NCBI RefSeq assembly: GCF_016862375.1
Contig: NZ_BOMV01000063.1
Coordinates: 1-64,000, forward strand
DNA: 64,000 nt
Reading direction: 5' to 3'
Source of the DNA: Paractinoplanes rishiriensis
GTDB taxonomy: Bacteria; Actinomycetota; Actinomycetes; Mycobacteriales; Micromonosporaceae
Part shown: one piece after another, positions 44,558 through 52,615 of the stretch
Layout: each line of letters opens with the position of its first letter
How positions within the stretch are numbered: position 1 is the first letter of the stretch
The notes under the pieces: generated by a model
The model's input: only the letters and a program-made list of their open reading frames with translations
Databases searched by the model: none
What the model was told of the DNA's origin: nothing
Made by a program: the position numbers and the translations under genes

Positions 44558-46029
44558 GACACCCCCTCCTCGGCCGGTTCGGCGGTCTTCCAGGACGGCT
44601 TGCGCAGCCGGTAGAACAGGAACGGCACGAGCAGGCCGAGGCCGAGCGCGCCGCCGGCCACGATGGCCACGTAGGTGCCGACGCTGCTGTCGCCGAACTG
44701 CGACGGCGGCACGAAGCCGATGAGCAGCGCGGCCAGCGAGGCGGCGAAGCCGACGCCGCACAGGCCGACCAGCATCGGTGCGCGGTAGCCGCGCGGGTGG
44801 TCCGGCTGCTTGCGGCGCAGCCGGGCGGCGGCCACGAACATCAGCAGGTACATGATCAGGTACACCTGCGTGGTGATCACCGAGAAGATCCAGTACGTGC
44901 TGGAGACGTCCGGGATGAAGGCGTACATCAGCGCGATCACCGTGGTGACCAGGCCCTGGGTGACCAGGATGTTCTGCTGCACGCCGTGCTTGTTGAGCCG
45001 CTGCAGGAACGGCGGCAGGTAGCCCTCCTGGCGCGAGATCAGCAGCAGGCCCTTGGACGGGCCGGCCAGCCAGGTGAGCATGCCGCCGAGCGACGCGGCC
45101 ACCAGCATGACCCCGACGATCGGGGTGAGCCACTGCGAGCCGAACTGGGCGAACATGGCGTCGAACGCCTGCATCACGCCCGCGGTCAGCGACAGCTGGT
45201 CGGCCGGGACCACCCAGCTGATCGCCAGCGCCGGCAGGATGAAGATCAACAGAACCAGGCCCATGGCCATGAAGATCGCCCGGGGGAACTCCTTGCCCGG
45301 GTTCTTCAGCGAGCCCACGTGCACGGCGTTCATCTCCATGCCCGAGTACGACAGGAAGTTGTTGACGATCAGCACCAGGCTGGACAGCCCGGCCCACACC
45401 GGCAGCAGGTTGTCGGCGGTCATCGGCGCGGCCGACTCGTTGCCCTGGCCGAGGAAGACGGCGCCGAGCAGCACCAGCACGGTGCCCGGCACCAGCGTGC
45501 CGATGATCAGGCCGCCGCTGGCCAGGCCGGCCACCGAGCCGGTGCCCCGGGACGACACCCAGACGCCGGTCCAGTAGCAGACCATGATGACGATCGCGGT
45601 CCAGACGCCGCTGGCCGCCAGGTCGGGGTTGATCACGTACGCGAGGGTGCTGGCCACGAAGCCGAGCAGGCTCGGGTAGTAGAAGATGGTCATGGCGAAC
45701 TGGCACCAGACCGCGAGGAACCCCATCGGTTTGGAGATGCCCTCGCTCACCCATTTGTAGACGCCGCCGCTCCAGCCCGAGGCCAGCTCCGCCGAGACCA
45801 GCGAGGTCGGCAGCAGGAAGACCAGGGCGGGCACCACGTACAGGAAAATGCAGGCGAGTCCGTAGACGGCCATGGTCGGCGACGGGCGCAGGCTGGCCAC
45901 CGAGCTGGTGGTCATCAGCGCCAGCGCCACCCAGGAGATGTAGTGGATCGGCCGGGCGGCGGCCACCGTCTGTTTTCCTTCACCCGGCGCGGCCGCCGAC
46001 CGCCGGGCAGGCACATCCATCGCGCTCAC
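44554..46029 (-). CDS. GadC-like APC family antiporter
   Basis: 491 aa from the GTG at 46029; AAAGGA lies 7 nt before it, better than the upstream ATGs. Twelve helices, with the TM1 region HYISWVALALMTTSSVASLR and SYSGMEMNAVHVGSLKNPGK in TM6. This resembles glutamate/GABA antiporters that expel protons by amino-acid exchange. No glutamate decarboxylase is in the window, so the real substrate pair is uncertain. Regulon site 63 nt upstream. Confidence 0.82.
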   Translation of the reverse strand: MSAMDVPARRSAAAPGEGKQTVAAARPIHYISWVALALMTTSSVASLRPSPTMAVYGLACIFLYVVPALVFLLPTSLVSAELASGWSGGVYKWVSEGISKPMGFLAVWCQFAMTIFYYPSLLGFVASTLAYVINPDLAASGVWTAIVIMVCYWTGVWVSSRGTGSVAGLASGGLIIGTLVPGTVLVLLGAVFLGQGNESAAPMTADNLLPVWAGLSSLVLIVNNFLSYSGMEMNAVHVGSLKNPGKEFPRAIFMAMGLVLLIFILPALAISWVVPADQLSLTAGVMQAFDAMFAQFGSQWLTPIVGVMLVAASLGGMLTWLAGPSKGLLLISRQEGYLPPFLQRLNKHGVQQNILVTQGLVTTVIALMYAFIPDVSSTYWIFSVITTQVYLIMYLLMFVAAARLRRKQPDHPRGYRAPMLVGLCGVGFAASLAALLIGFVPPSQFGDSSVGTYVAIVAGGALGLGLLVPFLFYRLRKPSWKTAEPAEEGVS

Positions 46030-46066
46030 GCTGGTTCCTTTCGACAGGGTCATCCCTGGCGCATCA

Positions 46067-47089
46067 TCAGCGGAGATCGACAGGTGCAGCCTCATCCCTG
46101 GCGGGCGAGCGTCGGCGGGCGAGGAGGGCGACCGGCCAGATCAGGAGCACGAGTACGGCGACCAGCAGGTATTCGATCATCGGGATGCGCACGATTTCGG
46201 CGATCCGGTCCAGGCCGCGCCAGGAATACACGCCGGCGGCCGCCGCCGCGTACGCCGTCAATAAAATCCACCGGGTGCGGATGCTCAGGCCGAGCCCGTG
46301 CATCTGGGTGATGACGAAGATGCCGAGGAATCCGAACAGGAACATCGGCCAGGCGCCGTGCGGGCCGGAGTTCATCACGGCGACCAGCGTGCCGTGCACC
46401 GCGACCAGCAGTTCGAGGCTGACCGTCCACCAGCGGTTGGTGTGCGCGGTCGTGAAGATCAGGCTGCTCTGCAGCAGGAGCAGGAACACGTAGAAGAAGC
46501 CGATCAGGTGGCCGCTGGTGACCTCCATGGGGTGGTACCAGAACGTGTAGATGACCGCCCAGCTGAACAGGTAGCCGTGGTAGCGGCGGCAGACGTCCAG
46601 CACCGCGGCCGGTATCGACATCCGGCGGCCGGCCACCAGACCGCGCCGGCGATTCTCTATCAGCAGGACGACGACCAGCAGCAACACCACCGACCCCTGC
46701 GAGCTGAAGATCGACACGTCCTGCGCCAGCCCGTCGTAGAACACCCGGGTCTGCAGCGCGTGCAGGCCGACGAAACCGAGGTTGGCGGCCAGGGCCACGA
46801 CGTTGATCCGCTTGAGGCCGCGGGTGTAGCGGCGCACCCGGGTCTGCGCGTACCAGATCAAGCCCCACGACACGATCTGGTGAGCGGCATAGCCGAACCA
46901 GGCGGACAGCCTGGTCCATGCGGTGGGCTCGGGGAGTTTCCAGTAATACCAGCTCGCGCCCTGGTCGGGCAGCAGCGCGACGTCCGGCAGCATCTGCCCG
47001 GCCAGCCACACCAGCCCGGTCAGCACCGCGACCGCGGGCACGCCGAGGAGCAGCGCGCGCTCACTACGCACCGGAGTTTCGTTGACCAC
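46067..47089 (-). CDS. polytopic membrane protein of unknown function
   Basis: 340 aa from the GTG at 47089, the first sensible start; no ribosome site, so the start is uncertain. Nine or ten membrane helices, with conserved-looking loops SWYYWKLPEPTAWTRLSAWF and YHGYLFSWAVIYTFWYHPME. No family recognised. Divergent from the molybdoenzyme genes, 51 nt apart. Confidence 0.68.
   Translation of the reverse strand: MVNETPVRSERALLLGVPAVAVLTGLVWLAGQMLPDVALLPDQGASWYYWKLPEPTAWTRLSAWFGYAAHQIVSWGLIWYAQTRVRRYTRGLKRINVVALAANLGFVGLHALQTRVFYDGLAQDVSIFSSQGSVVLLLVVVLLIENRRRGLVAGRRMSIPAAVLDVCRRYHGYLFSWAVIYTFWYHPMEVTSGHLIGFFYVFLLLLQSSLIFTTAHTNRWWTVSLELLVAVHGTLVAVMNSGPHGAWPMFLFGFLGIFVITQMHGLGLSIRTRWILLTAYAAAAAGVYSWRGLDRIAEIVRIPMIEYLLVAVLVLLIWPVALLARRRSPARDEAAPVDLR
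46092..46108 (-). promoter_or_regulatory. inverted repeat TCATCC-N5-GGGCGA (regulon site 15)
   Basis: 63 nt before the antiporter GTG, inside the last codons of the upstream gene. GATGAT ends 29 nt past the repeat. A half copy (TCATCCCTGGC) recurs at 46050, inside the predicted leader. Confidence 0.45.
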
Positions 47090-47140
47090 GGGCCGAGTAT
47101 GGCCGATATTCAGTAGGCTGAACAATCGAAGGGGGTCGTT

Positions 47141-47611
47141 GTGAGCCGGTACCGGTTGCACGTCAACGGCAGGCGTCAGGCGGTGGACGTCCCGGGTGAC
47201 ACGCCGCTGCTGTGGGCGCTGCGGGACGAGCTCGGGCTGACCGGCCCGCGCTACGGCTGCGGCGTCGGCGCCTGCGGCGCGTGCGTGTCGCTGGTGGACG
47301 GCGCGGCCGAACGGCCCTGCGTGCGGACGGTGGCGGAGTCGGAGCACGCCCGGATCACCACCATCGAGGGGCTCTCCGACGACGGCGACCACCCGGTGCA
47401 GCGGGCCTGGCTCGAACTGGACGTGGCGCAGTGCGGCTACTGCCAGCCCGGCCAGATCATGACCACGGTGGCGCTGCTGGCCCGCATCCCCGATCCGGAC
47501 GACGCGCAGATCGACGCGGCGCTACGGGACAACGTCTGCCGGTGCGGCACCTACCCGCGCATCCGGGCCGCGGTTCGCCGGGCCGCCGAGCTGGTGCGGG
47601 GTGCGAAGTGA
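47141..47611 (+). CDS. isoquinoline 1-oxidoreductase-type [2Fe-2S] subunit
   Basis: 156 aa, GTG start with AAGGGGG upstream. N-terminal plant-type ferredoxin site YGCGVGACGACVSL with a further Cys, and C-terminal helical domain with the second cluster, CGYCQPGQIM and NVCRCGTYPRI. It passes electrons from the molybdenum subunit encoded next. No FAD subunit is adjacent, consistent with the two-subunit IorAB type. The stop overlaps the next start (GTGA). Confidence 0.92.
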   Translation: MSRYRLHVNGRRQAVDVPGDTPLLWALRDELGLTGPRYGCGVGACGACVSLVDGAAERPCVRTVAESEHARITTIEGLSDDGDHPVQRAWLELDVAQCGYCQPGQIMTTVALLARIPDPDDAQIDAALRDNVCRCGTYPRIRAAVRRAAELVRGAK

Positions 47612-49599
47612 TCACCCGGCGCGCCCTGCTGGGTGCGGCCGGCGCGCTCGTGGTGGGTGTCCCCGCTTCTTCTTCCACGTTGGCGCCGACCGTTTTCGTC
47701 CGGGTCGACCGCCGGGGGCGGGCGGTGGCCACCGTGCCCAAACCGGACACCGGTCAGGGGGTACGCACCATGGCCGCGGTGCTGGTCGCCGAGGAACTCG
47801 CGGTCGAGGTCGCCGACGTGACACTGGAGCAGGCGCCCGGTGACACCGCCACCTACGGCTCCCAGGCGGTCGCGAACTCGATGTCCAGCCGCCAGCTCGC
47901 CACCCCGCTGCGCACCGCCGCGGCCACCGCCCGCTGCCTGCTCGTCGCGGCCGCGGCGGCCCGCTGGCAGGTGCCGGCCGCCGAGTGCACCGCGCGCCGC
48001 GGCCGGGTGGAACATCCGCGCCGCGGCTCGCTGCCGTACCGCGACCTGGTCCCGGCCGCCGCGCTGATCGACCCGGCCACCGTCCCGGTCACGCTCACCC
48101 CGCCCGAGAACTGGCGTCTGATCGGCCGCACCCGGGCCGGTCGTTCCGACGCCCGGGCGATCGTCACCGGCCGGGCGGCCTACGGCGCCGAGTCCGCGCC
48201 GGCCGGCCGGCTGGTCGCCGTGGTGGCCCGGCCGCCGTGGATCGGAGCCCAGCCCGCGGAGATCGACGACGTGGCCGCACGGGCCGTGCCCGGCGTGGTC
48301 GCCGTGGTCCGGCTGACGCCGCCGGGGGAGGGGCAGGGCGGGGTCGCGGTGATCGCCTCGTCCACCCACGCGGCGCTGCGCGGCCGCACCGCGCTGCAAG
48401 TGACCTGGACCGGTGGCACGCCGGCCGCGGACAGCCGCACCTGGCTGGCCGATCTCGAGGCCGCGCTGCCGCCCGTACCCGGCACGCCCGGCGTCCAGCG
48501 CGTCTACCACCTGCCGCTGCTGGCGCACGCGCCGATGGAGCCGATGAACGCGACCGCGTCGGTCACCGCCGGCGGCGTCCAGGTGTGGGCGCCGGTGCAG
48601 GACCCCGGCGGCCTGCGCACCCAGCTGGCCCGCCAGCTCGCACTGCCCGAGGCGCAGGTGCGGGTGCATCCCACGCTGGCCGGCGGCGGTTTCGGCCGGC
48701 GGATCGAACCCGACGCGGTGCTCGAGGCGCTGGCCTGCTCGCGGGCGGCCGGCGCGCCGGTGACCGTGCGGTGGACCCGCGACGACGACACCCGGCACGA
48801 CTCGTACCGCCCCATGTCGGTGCACCGGCTGGCCGCCACGCTCGGCCCGGACGGCGTGCCCACCGGCCGCACCCATCAGGTGGCGACCTGGCCGCTGACC
48901 GTGCTGCCGCCGTTCAACAACCCCGCCGTCGTGCTGGCCTCCGGCAATCATTTCCCGTACCAGGTGCCCGGCGAGGTGACGGTCACCCTGCGCCCGGCGC
49001 CGCTGCGCACCGGCTTCTGGCGCGCGGTCTACGCCGGGCAGTTCGGCTACGCCGAGGAGTGCTTCCTCACCGAGATCGCCCGGCGCGGCGGCCACGACCC
49101 GGTGGAGCTGCGGCGCCGGCTGCTGCCCGCCGACTCGCGGCTGCGCAAGGTGCTCGACGTCGCCGCGGCCCGCCACGGCACCGCCGGCGGGGTGGCCTGC
49201 CACCTGGACTACGGCTCGGCGATCGCGGTGCTGGTGACCGCCGACCCGGCGGCCCGCAAGGTGCTGCGGGTGACGGCGGCCGTCGACGTCGGCATTCCGG
49301 TGCACCCGTCCGGGGTGGTGGCCCAGGTCGAGGGCGGCGTGCTGGACGCGCTGTCCACGGTGCTCGGTGCGCAGATCACGGTGCGCGACGGCGCAGTGGT
49401 CCAGACCTCGTTCCGCGACTACGCGTGGGCGCGGATCGGCGACTGCCCCGCCATCGACGTGGTGCTGGTGCCGTCCGAGGCCCCGATCGGCGGCCTCGGC
49501 GAACTGGCGTACCCGCCGGCGGCCGCCGCCATCGCCTCCGCCCTGGCCGGCGACGGCGAGCCGGTCACCGGGATGCCGTACAGGCGGCCGGTGGGCTGA
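47608..49599 (+). CDS. isoquinoline 1-oxidoreductase-type molybdopterin subunit
   Basis: 663 aa. A twin-arginine-like start (MITRRALLGAAGALVVGVPA) suggests Tat export or membrane attachment of the folded complex. GGGFGRRIEPDAV is a molybdopterin-contact motif and GGLGELAYPPAA holds the conserved active-site Glu near the C-terminus. The family hydroxylates or oxidises N-heterocycles or aldehydes; the substrate is unknown. It is slightly short for IorB (about 720-780). Confidence 0.88.
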   Translation: MITRRALLGAAGALVVGVPASSSTLAPTVFVRVDRRGRAVATVPKPDTGQGVRTMAAVLVAEELAVEVADVTLEQAPGDTATYGSQAVANSMSSRQLATPLRTAAATARCLLVAAAAARWQVPAAECTARRGRVEHPRRGSLPYRDLVPAAALIDPATVPVTLTPPENWRLIGRTRAGRSDARAIVTGRAAYGAESAPAGRLVAVVARPPWIGAQPAEIDDVAARAVPGVVAVVRLTPPGEGQGGVAVIASSTHAALRGRTALQVTWTGGTPAADSRTWLADLEAALPPVPGTPGVQRVYHLPLLAHAPMEPMNATASVTAGGVQVWAPVQDPGGLRTQLARQLALPEAQVRVHPTLAGGGFGRRIEPDAVLEALACSRAAGAPVTVRWTRDDDTRHDSYRPMSVHRLAATLGPDGVPTGRTHQVATWPLTVLPPFNNPAVVLASGNHFPYQVPGEVTVTLRPAPLRTGFWRAVYAGQFGYAEECFLTEIARRGGHDPVELRRRLLPADSRLRKVLDVAAARHGTAGGVACHLDYGSAIAVLVTADPAARKVLRVTAAVDVGIPVHPSGVVAQVEGGVLDALSTVLGAQITVRDGAVVQTSFRDYAWARIGDCPAIDVVLVPSEAPIGGLGELAYPPAAAAIASALAGDGEPVTGMPYRRPVG

Positions 49600-49602
49600 C
49601 TG

Positions 49603-49638
49603 CAGCGGGGAACAATGATGCAGCGTGGAACAATGATC
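49603..49638 (+). repeat. 18-bp tandem duplication before the MarR gene
   Basis: CAGCGKGGAACAATGATS is present twice (49603-49620 and 49621-49638; 16 of 18 identical), ending 2 nt before the MarR GTG. AATGAT in each copy could act as a -10. It may be a promoter duplication or a MarR operator. Confidence 0.6.
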
Positions 49639-49640
49639 GG

Positions 49641-50078
49641 GTGGACGCCGACCGGCTGCGCTCCGACGTCGACAGCTGGCCGACCGGTCGCCTGCTGTCC
49701 GTCGCCGCGCGCGTCGTGGAGGGCCGCTTCGACCGGTTCCTGGCCGGCCTCGACCTGACCCACGCCGGCCTGATCACGTTGCACCACCTGGTGTCCGGCC
49801 CGCGGTCGCAGCGCGAGCTGGCCCAGCTGTGCCGGGTCACCGACCAGACCATGAGCCGCACCATCGAGCGCCTGTCCCGCACCGGCCACGTCGAACGCAC
49901 CCTGGACCCGAAGGACCGCCGCCGCACCACGGTCACGATCAGTGCGAAGGGCGAGGAGGCCCTCACGGTGGCCCGCCACGAGGAGCGAAGGTCCGAACAG
50001 TTGCTGGGAGCGGTCGACGACTACGACCACTTCCGTCACCAACTGATCACGCTCATCACCCTGGCCGACACCGAATGA
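49641..50078 (+). CDS. MarR family transcriptional regulator
   Basis: 145 aa from the GTG at 49641. Winged HTH: LTHAGLITLHHLVSGPRSQR, recognition region CRVTDQTMSRTIERLSRTGH, then wing RTLDPKDRRRTTVTI. Probably a dimeric repressor of its own gene and possibly of the molybdoenzyme genes 41 nt upstream. No Shine-Dalgarno, so probably leaderless. Confidence 0.85.
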   Translation: MDADRLRSDVDSWPTGRLLSVAARVVEGRFDRFLAGLDLTHAGLITLHHLVSGPRSQRELAQLCRVTDQTMSRTIERLSRTGHVERTLDPKDRRRTTVTISAKGEEALTVARHEERRSEQLLGAVDDYDHFRHQLITLITLADTE

Positions 50079-50102
50079 CAGGTTTCCCAGTACCCTGACC
50101 TC

Positions 50103-50885
50103 GTGATCTTCGAGATCTCACCCGGGGCACCGGAGTCGCCGGTGATCCTGCACGTGCCGCACGCGTCGCGCGAACTGACCCCCGCGGCGCGAGCCACCCT
50201 GCTGGTCACCGACGAGGAACTGGCGGAGGAACTCGACCACCTGACGGACGCGCACACCGACGTCCTGGCGAGGCACGCCGCCCAGAGCGCCGCGGCGCGC
50301 CCCTGGATCTTCCGGCACCGCTGGTCGCGTCTGGTGGTCGATCCGGAGCGCTTCCCGGACGACCGGGAAGAAATGCGGGCGGTGGGCATGGGCGCCGTCT
50401 ACACGCACGGCTTCGCGGGTCGCAAGCTCAGAGACGCCGATTTCGTACGCGACCAGGCCGCGCTCCAGACGCACTTCCGCCCCTACGCCGCCGCGGTGGC
50501 CGACCTGGTGGCCCGCCGCCTGTCCGCCACCGGCCGGGCGGTCATCCTGGACATCCACTCCTACCCGACGATCCCGCTGCCCTACGAGTTGCACGCCACC
50601 GACCCCCGCCCCCCGGTGTGCCTGGGCACCGACCCGTTCCACACCCCACCCGAACTGATAGCCGCCGCGACGGCAGCCTTCGGCGACGTGGCCCTGAACA
50701 CCCCGTTCGCCGGCTGCTACGTCCCAGCCGAGTTCCACGGCCGCGACCCGCGCGTGACGGCGTTGATGCTGGAAATCCGCCGAGACGGCTACATGCACGA
50801 ACCGGGCGGACCACCCACGGGCGGCTTGGACCGCTTGGCCGCCGCCCTGGCCACGGTCGTGAATTCCGTTTCCCCAGCCTTCTGA
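50103..50885 (+). CDS. N-formylglutamate amidohydrolase family protein
   Basis: 260 aa. VILHVPHASREL, HTDVLARHAA, RLVVDPERFPDD and VILDIHSYPTIPLPYE are the zinc-ligand and substrate motifs of the FGase family (also called HutG-type). It would hydrolyse N-formyl-L-glutamate to formate and glutamate. No other histidine-degradation gene is nearby. A TACCCT -10-like hexamer (50090-50095) 7 nt before the GTG suggests a leaderless transcript. Confidence 0.88.
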   Translation: MIFEISPGAPESPVILHVPHASRELTPAARATLLVTDEELAEELDHLTDAHTDVLARHAAQSAAARPWIFRHRWSRLVVDPERFPDDREEMRAVGMGAVYTHGFAGRKLRDADFVRDQAALQTHFRPYAAAVADLVARRLSATGRAVILDIHSYPTIPLPYELHATDPRPPVCLGTDPFHTPPELIAAATAAFGDVALNTPFAGCYVPAEFHGRDPRVTALMLEIRRDGYMHEPGGPPTGGLDRLAAALATVVNSVSPAF

Positions 50886-51567
50886 CCACGCAGCCTTCTC
50901 GCTGGTGACCGCCGCCGTGCGCCGTCCCTTGCCCGCCGCACCCTGTCGCGCCGTCTCGTCTGTTGCCGCGTCGTGCCCCGCCGCGGCTCGAAGGCGCGCC
51001 GGCGTCTCGTCGCCTCATATCGCAGACCGCTTTCGTCAGCAACGACCGCGAGATCTTGTCGGCTTCGTGTCGTCGAATGGCAGCAATTCGACAAAATTGC
51101 GGGCGCCCGTGGCTGGCTAGCTCGATCTTGTCGGCTCCGTTCGCCGATTCAGTGCAAATTCGACAAGATGCCTTGCGCCACCTAAGCAGTCGCCGGCACC
51201 GAAATGCAGGAGCAAAGAACCTCTTTCTGAAGACAAATCGGAAAGGTCGCGGAAGAGAGGCAGCGCGGAAGGGTGGCTCTGGACCGGCCGGCGGGGTGCG
51301 ACGGGCGGCCGGCCAGGTGGTGCGACGGCGAGGCCGGCAACTCGAGTATCCGCGGCATGCGGGCAGCGTGGATGGCCACCACACCCTGGCAGCCGGAGTA
51401 TGCGGCCGACAGGGGCAATTCGGTCAGCCGGTCGGGCAGAGGTGAACGACGTTGAACCGGTGGATGAAGGCGGACATACCGGTGGGTGGCGAGCGTCTGC
51501 GAAGATCGCAAGTCGGTCCTCGCCTGATCTTGGGGAGGGGGCCGGTAACGGGGAGGAGTTAGGCGCC
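50886..51567. other. 682-bp region without a convincing gene
   Basis: Open frames here on both strands have atypical composition for this genome and no credible start. GC is lower around 51050-51250 than in the neighbours. It contains a duplicated element with inverted ends (51052-51171) and, at the right end, the GGGAGGAG ribosome site for the PAP2 gene. It may be an eroded remnant or a regulatory region. Confidence 0.6.
51052..51171. repeat. two ~49-bp direct repeats with inverted ends
   Basis: Copies at 51052-51100 and 51124-51171 both start GATCTTGTCGGCT and end AATTCGACAARAT. In the second copy ATCTTGTCG and CGACAAGAT form perfect 9-bp inverted arms; in the first one base differs. A short cloverleaf or protein-binding element is possible. 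Confidence 0.65.
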
Positions 51568-52368
51568 ATGAGCCTGGTTCAGGAGGAATCCGCCACCGGC
51601 GGCAGAGCACCCACGCCGGTCGTCACCTGGCGACGGCCGGCGGCGCGGCGGGCGCTCCGGGAGATCTTCCTGGTGGCGGTGTTGTTCCTGGCGTACAAGA
51701 TCGGGCGGTTGGCGGCGGACGGGCATGCCGGTGTCGCGATGGAGAACGCCGAGAACGTGTGGCGGCTCGAGCGGCTGCTGCACCTGCCCAGCGAATACGG
51801 GCTCCAGCAGGCGTTCCTGGAGAGCGAATGGCTGGTCCGGGCGGCCAACTGCTATTACGCGTACGTGCATTTCCCGGCGACCGCGGCCTGTCTGATCTGG
51901 CTCTACGTGTGGCGCCGCGACAGCTACGTCCCGGTCCGCCGGCTGCTCGCCTGGCTGACCGCGGCGGCTCTCGTCGTACACCTGCTCATGCCTTTGGCCC
52001 CTCCGCGGATGCTGGCCGCGATCGGCATGGTCGACACCGGGCGGGTGTACGGGCCGGCGGTCTACGGCTCGCCGGCCACCGACACTCTCACCAACCAGTA
52101 CGCGGCCATGCCGTCCCTGCACGTCGGCTGGGCGCTCGCGATCGCCGTCGCCCTGGTCGGCGTCACCCGCGGGCGCCGGCGCTGGCTGTGGCTGCTGCAC
52201 CCGGCGCTCACGCTGCTCGTGGTGGTCGTCACCGGCAACCACTACTGGCTGGACGCGATCGTGGTGGCCGCGCTGCTGGGCGTGGTCGCGTGGGCCCTCA
52301 ACGTCGGAGCACCAGCGGCCCCCGTCGCGTCGCCGCGACTGCCCAGGCAACGGGCGGGGGACCGCTGA
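51568..52368 (+). CDS. PAP2 superfamily membrane phosphatase/transferase
   Basis: 266 aa with GGGAGGAG 10 nt before the ATG. About six membrane helices. The phosphatase motifs are compact: MPSLHVGWALAIA and, later, GNHYWLDAIVV. This is the arrangement of inositol-phosphorylceramide-synthase-like and AUR1-like PAP2 proteins. It probably transfers or removes phosphate from a lipid headgroup at the outer face of the membrane. Confidence 0.85.
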   Translation: MSLVQEESATGGRAPTPVVTWRRPAARRALREIFLVAVLFLAYKIGRLAADGHAGVAMENAENVWRLERLLHLPSEYGLQQAFLESEWLVRAANCYYAYVHFPATAACLIWLYVWRRDSYVPVRRLLAWLTAAALVVHLLMPLAPPRMLAAIGMVDTGRVYGPAVYGSPATDTLTNQYAAMPSLHVGWALAIAVALVGVTRGRRRWLWLLHPALTLLVVVVTGNHYWLDAIVVAALLGVVAWALNVGAPAAPVASPRLPRQRAGDR

Positions 52369-52381
52369 CGCACCGGTCGGA

Positions 52382-52615
52382 TCAGCGGCAGCCCCAGTCC
52401 CACAGGTTCGCCGACACCAAGTCGTTGAGCCGCTCCGGCGAGTTCACCAGCCGCCCGTCGTTGGGCAGGCAGATCTTCTCCCCGGCGAAGCCGTAGTCGA
52501 ACAGTGTCACGGTGGGCTTGAAGCTGGCGAGGCCCTGGTTCTTCCACGACCGGGAGTTGTTGTTGATCACCACGCCGGTGTGGGTGTCGGTGCCGGCAAC
52601 GTTGTGGCCACCGCA
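52382..52615 (-). pseudogene. headless small secreted-protein fragment (I36-like?)
   Basis: An open stretch begins directly after the stop of the peptidase gene and ends with a normal TGA. It reads CGGHNVAGTDTHTGVVINNN and later TVTLFDYGFAGEKICLPNDG, ending DLVSANLWDWGCR. The N-V-x-N-N and Cys pattern recalls peptidase-inhibitor I36 domains. There is no ATG; only two adjacent GTG codons near 52573 could start 63-64 aa, with no signal peptide. Probably a truncated gene or a lost C-terminal domain of the adjacent peptidase. Confidence 0.4.

Noticed and set aside
46050..46066. Second regulon site before the GadC-like antiporter
   Set aside because: Only the left half-site matches (TCATCC-CTGGC-GCATCA) and it would lie within the predicted leader; the copy at 46092 fits the geometry.
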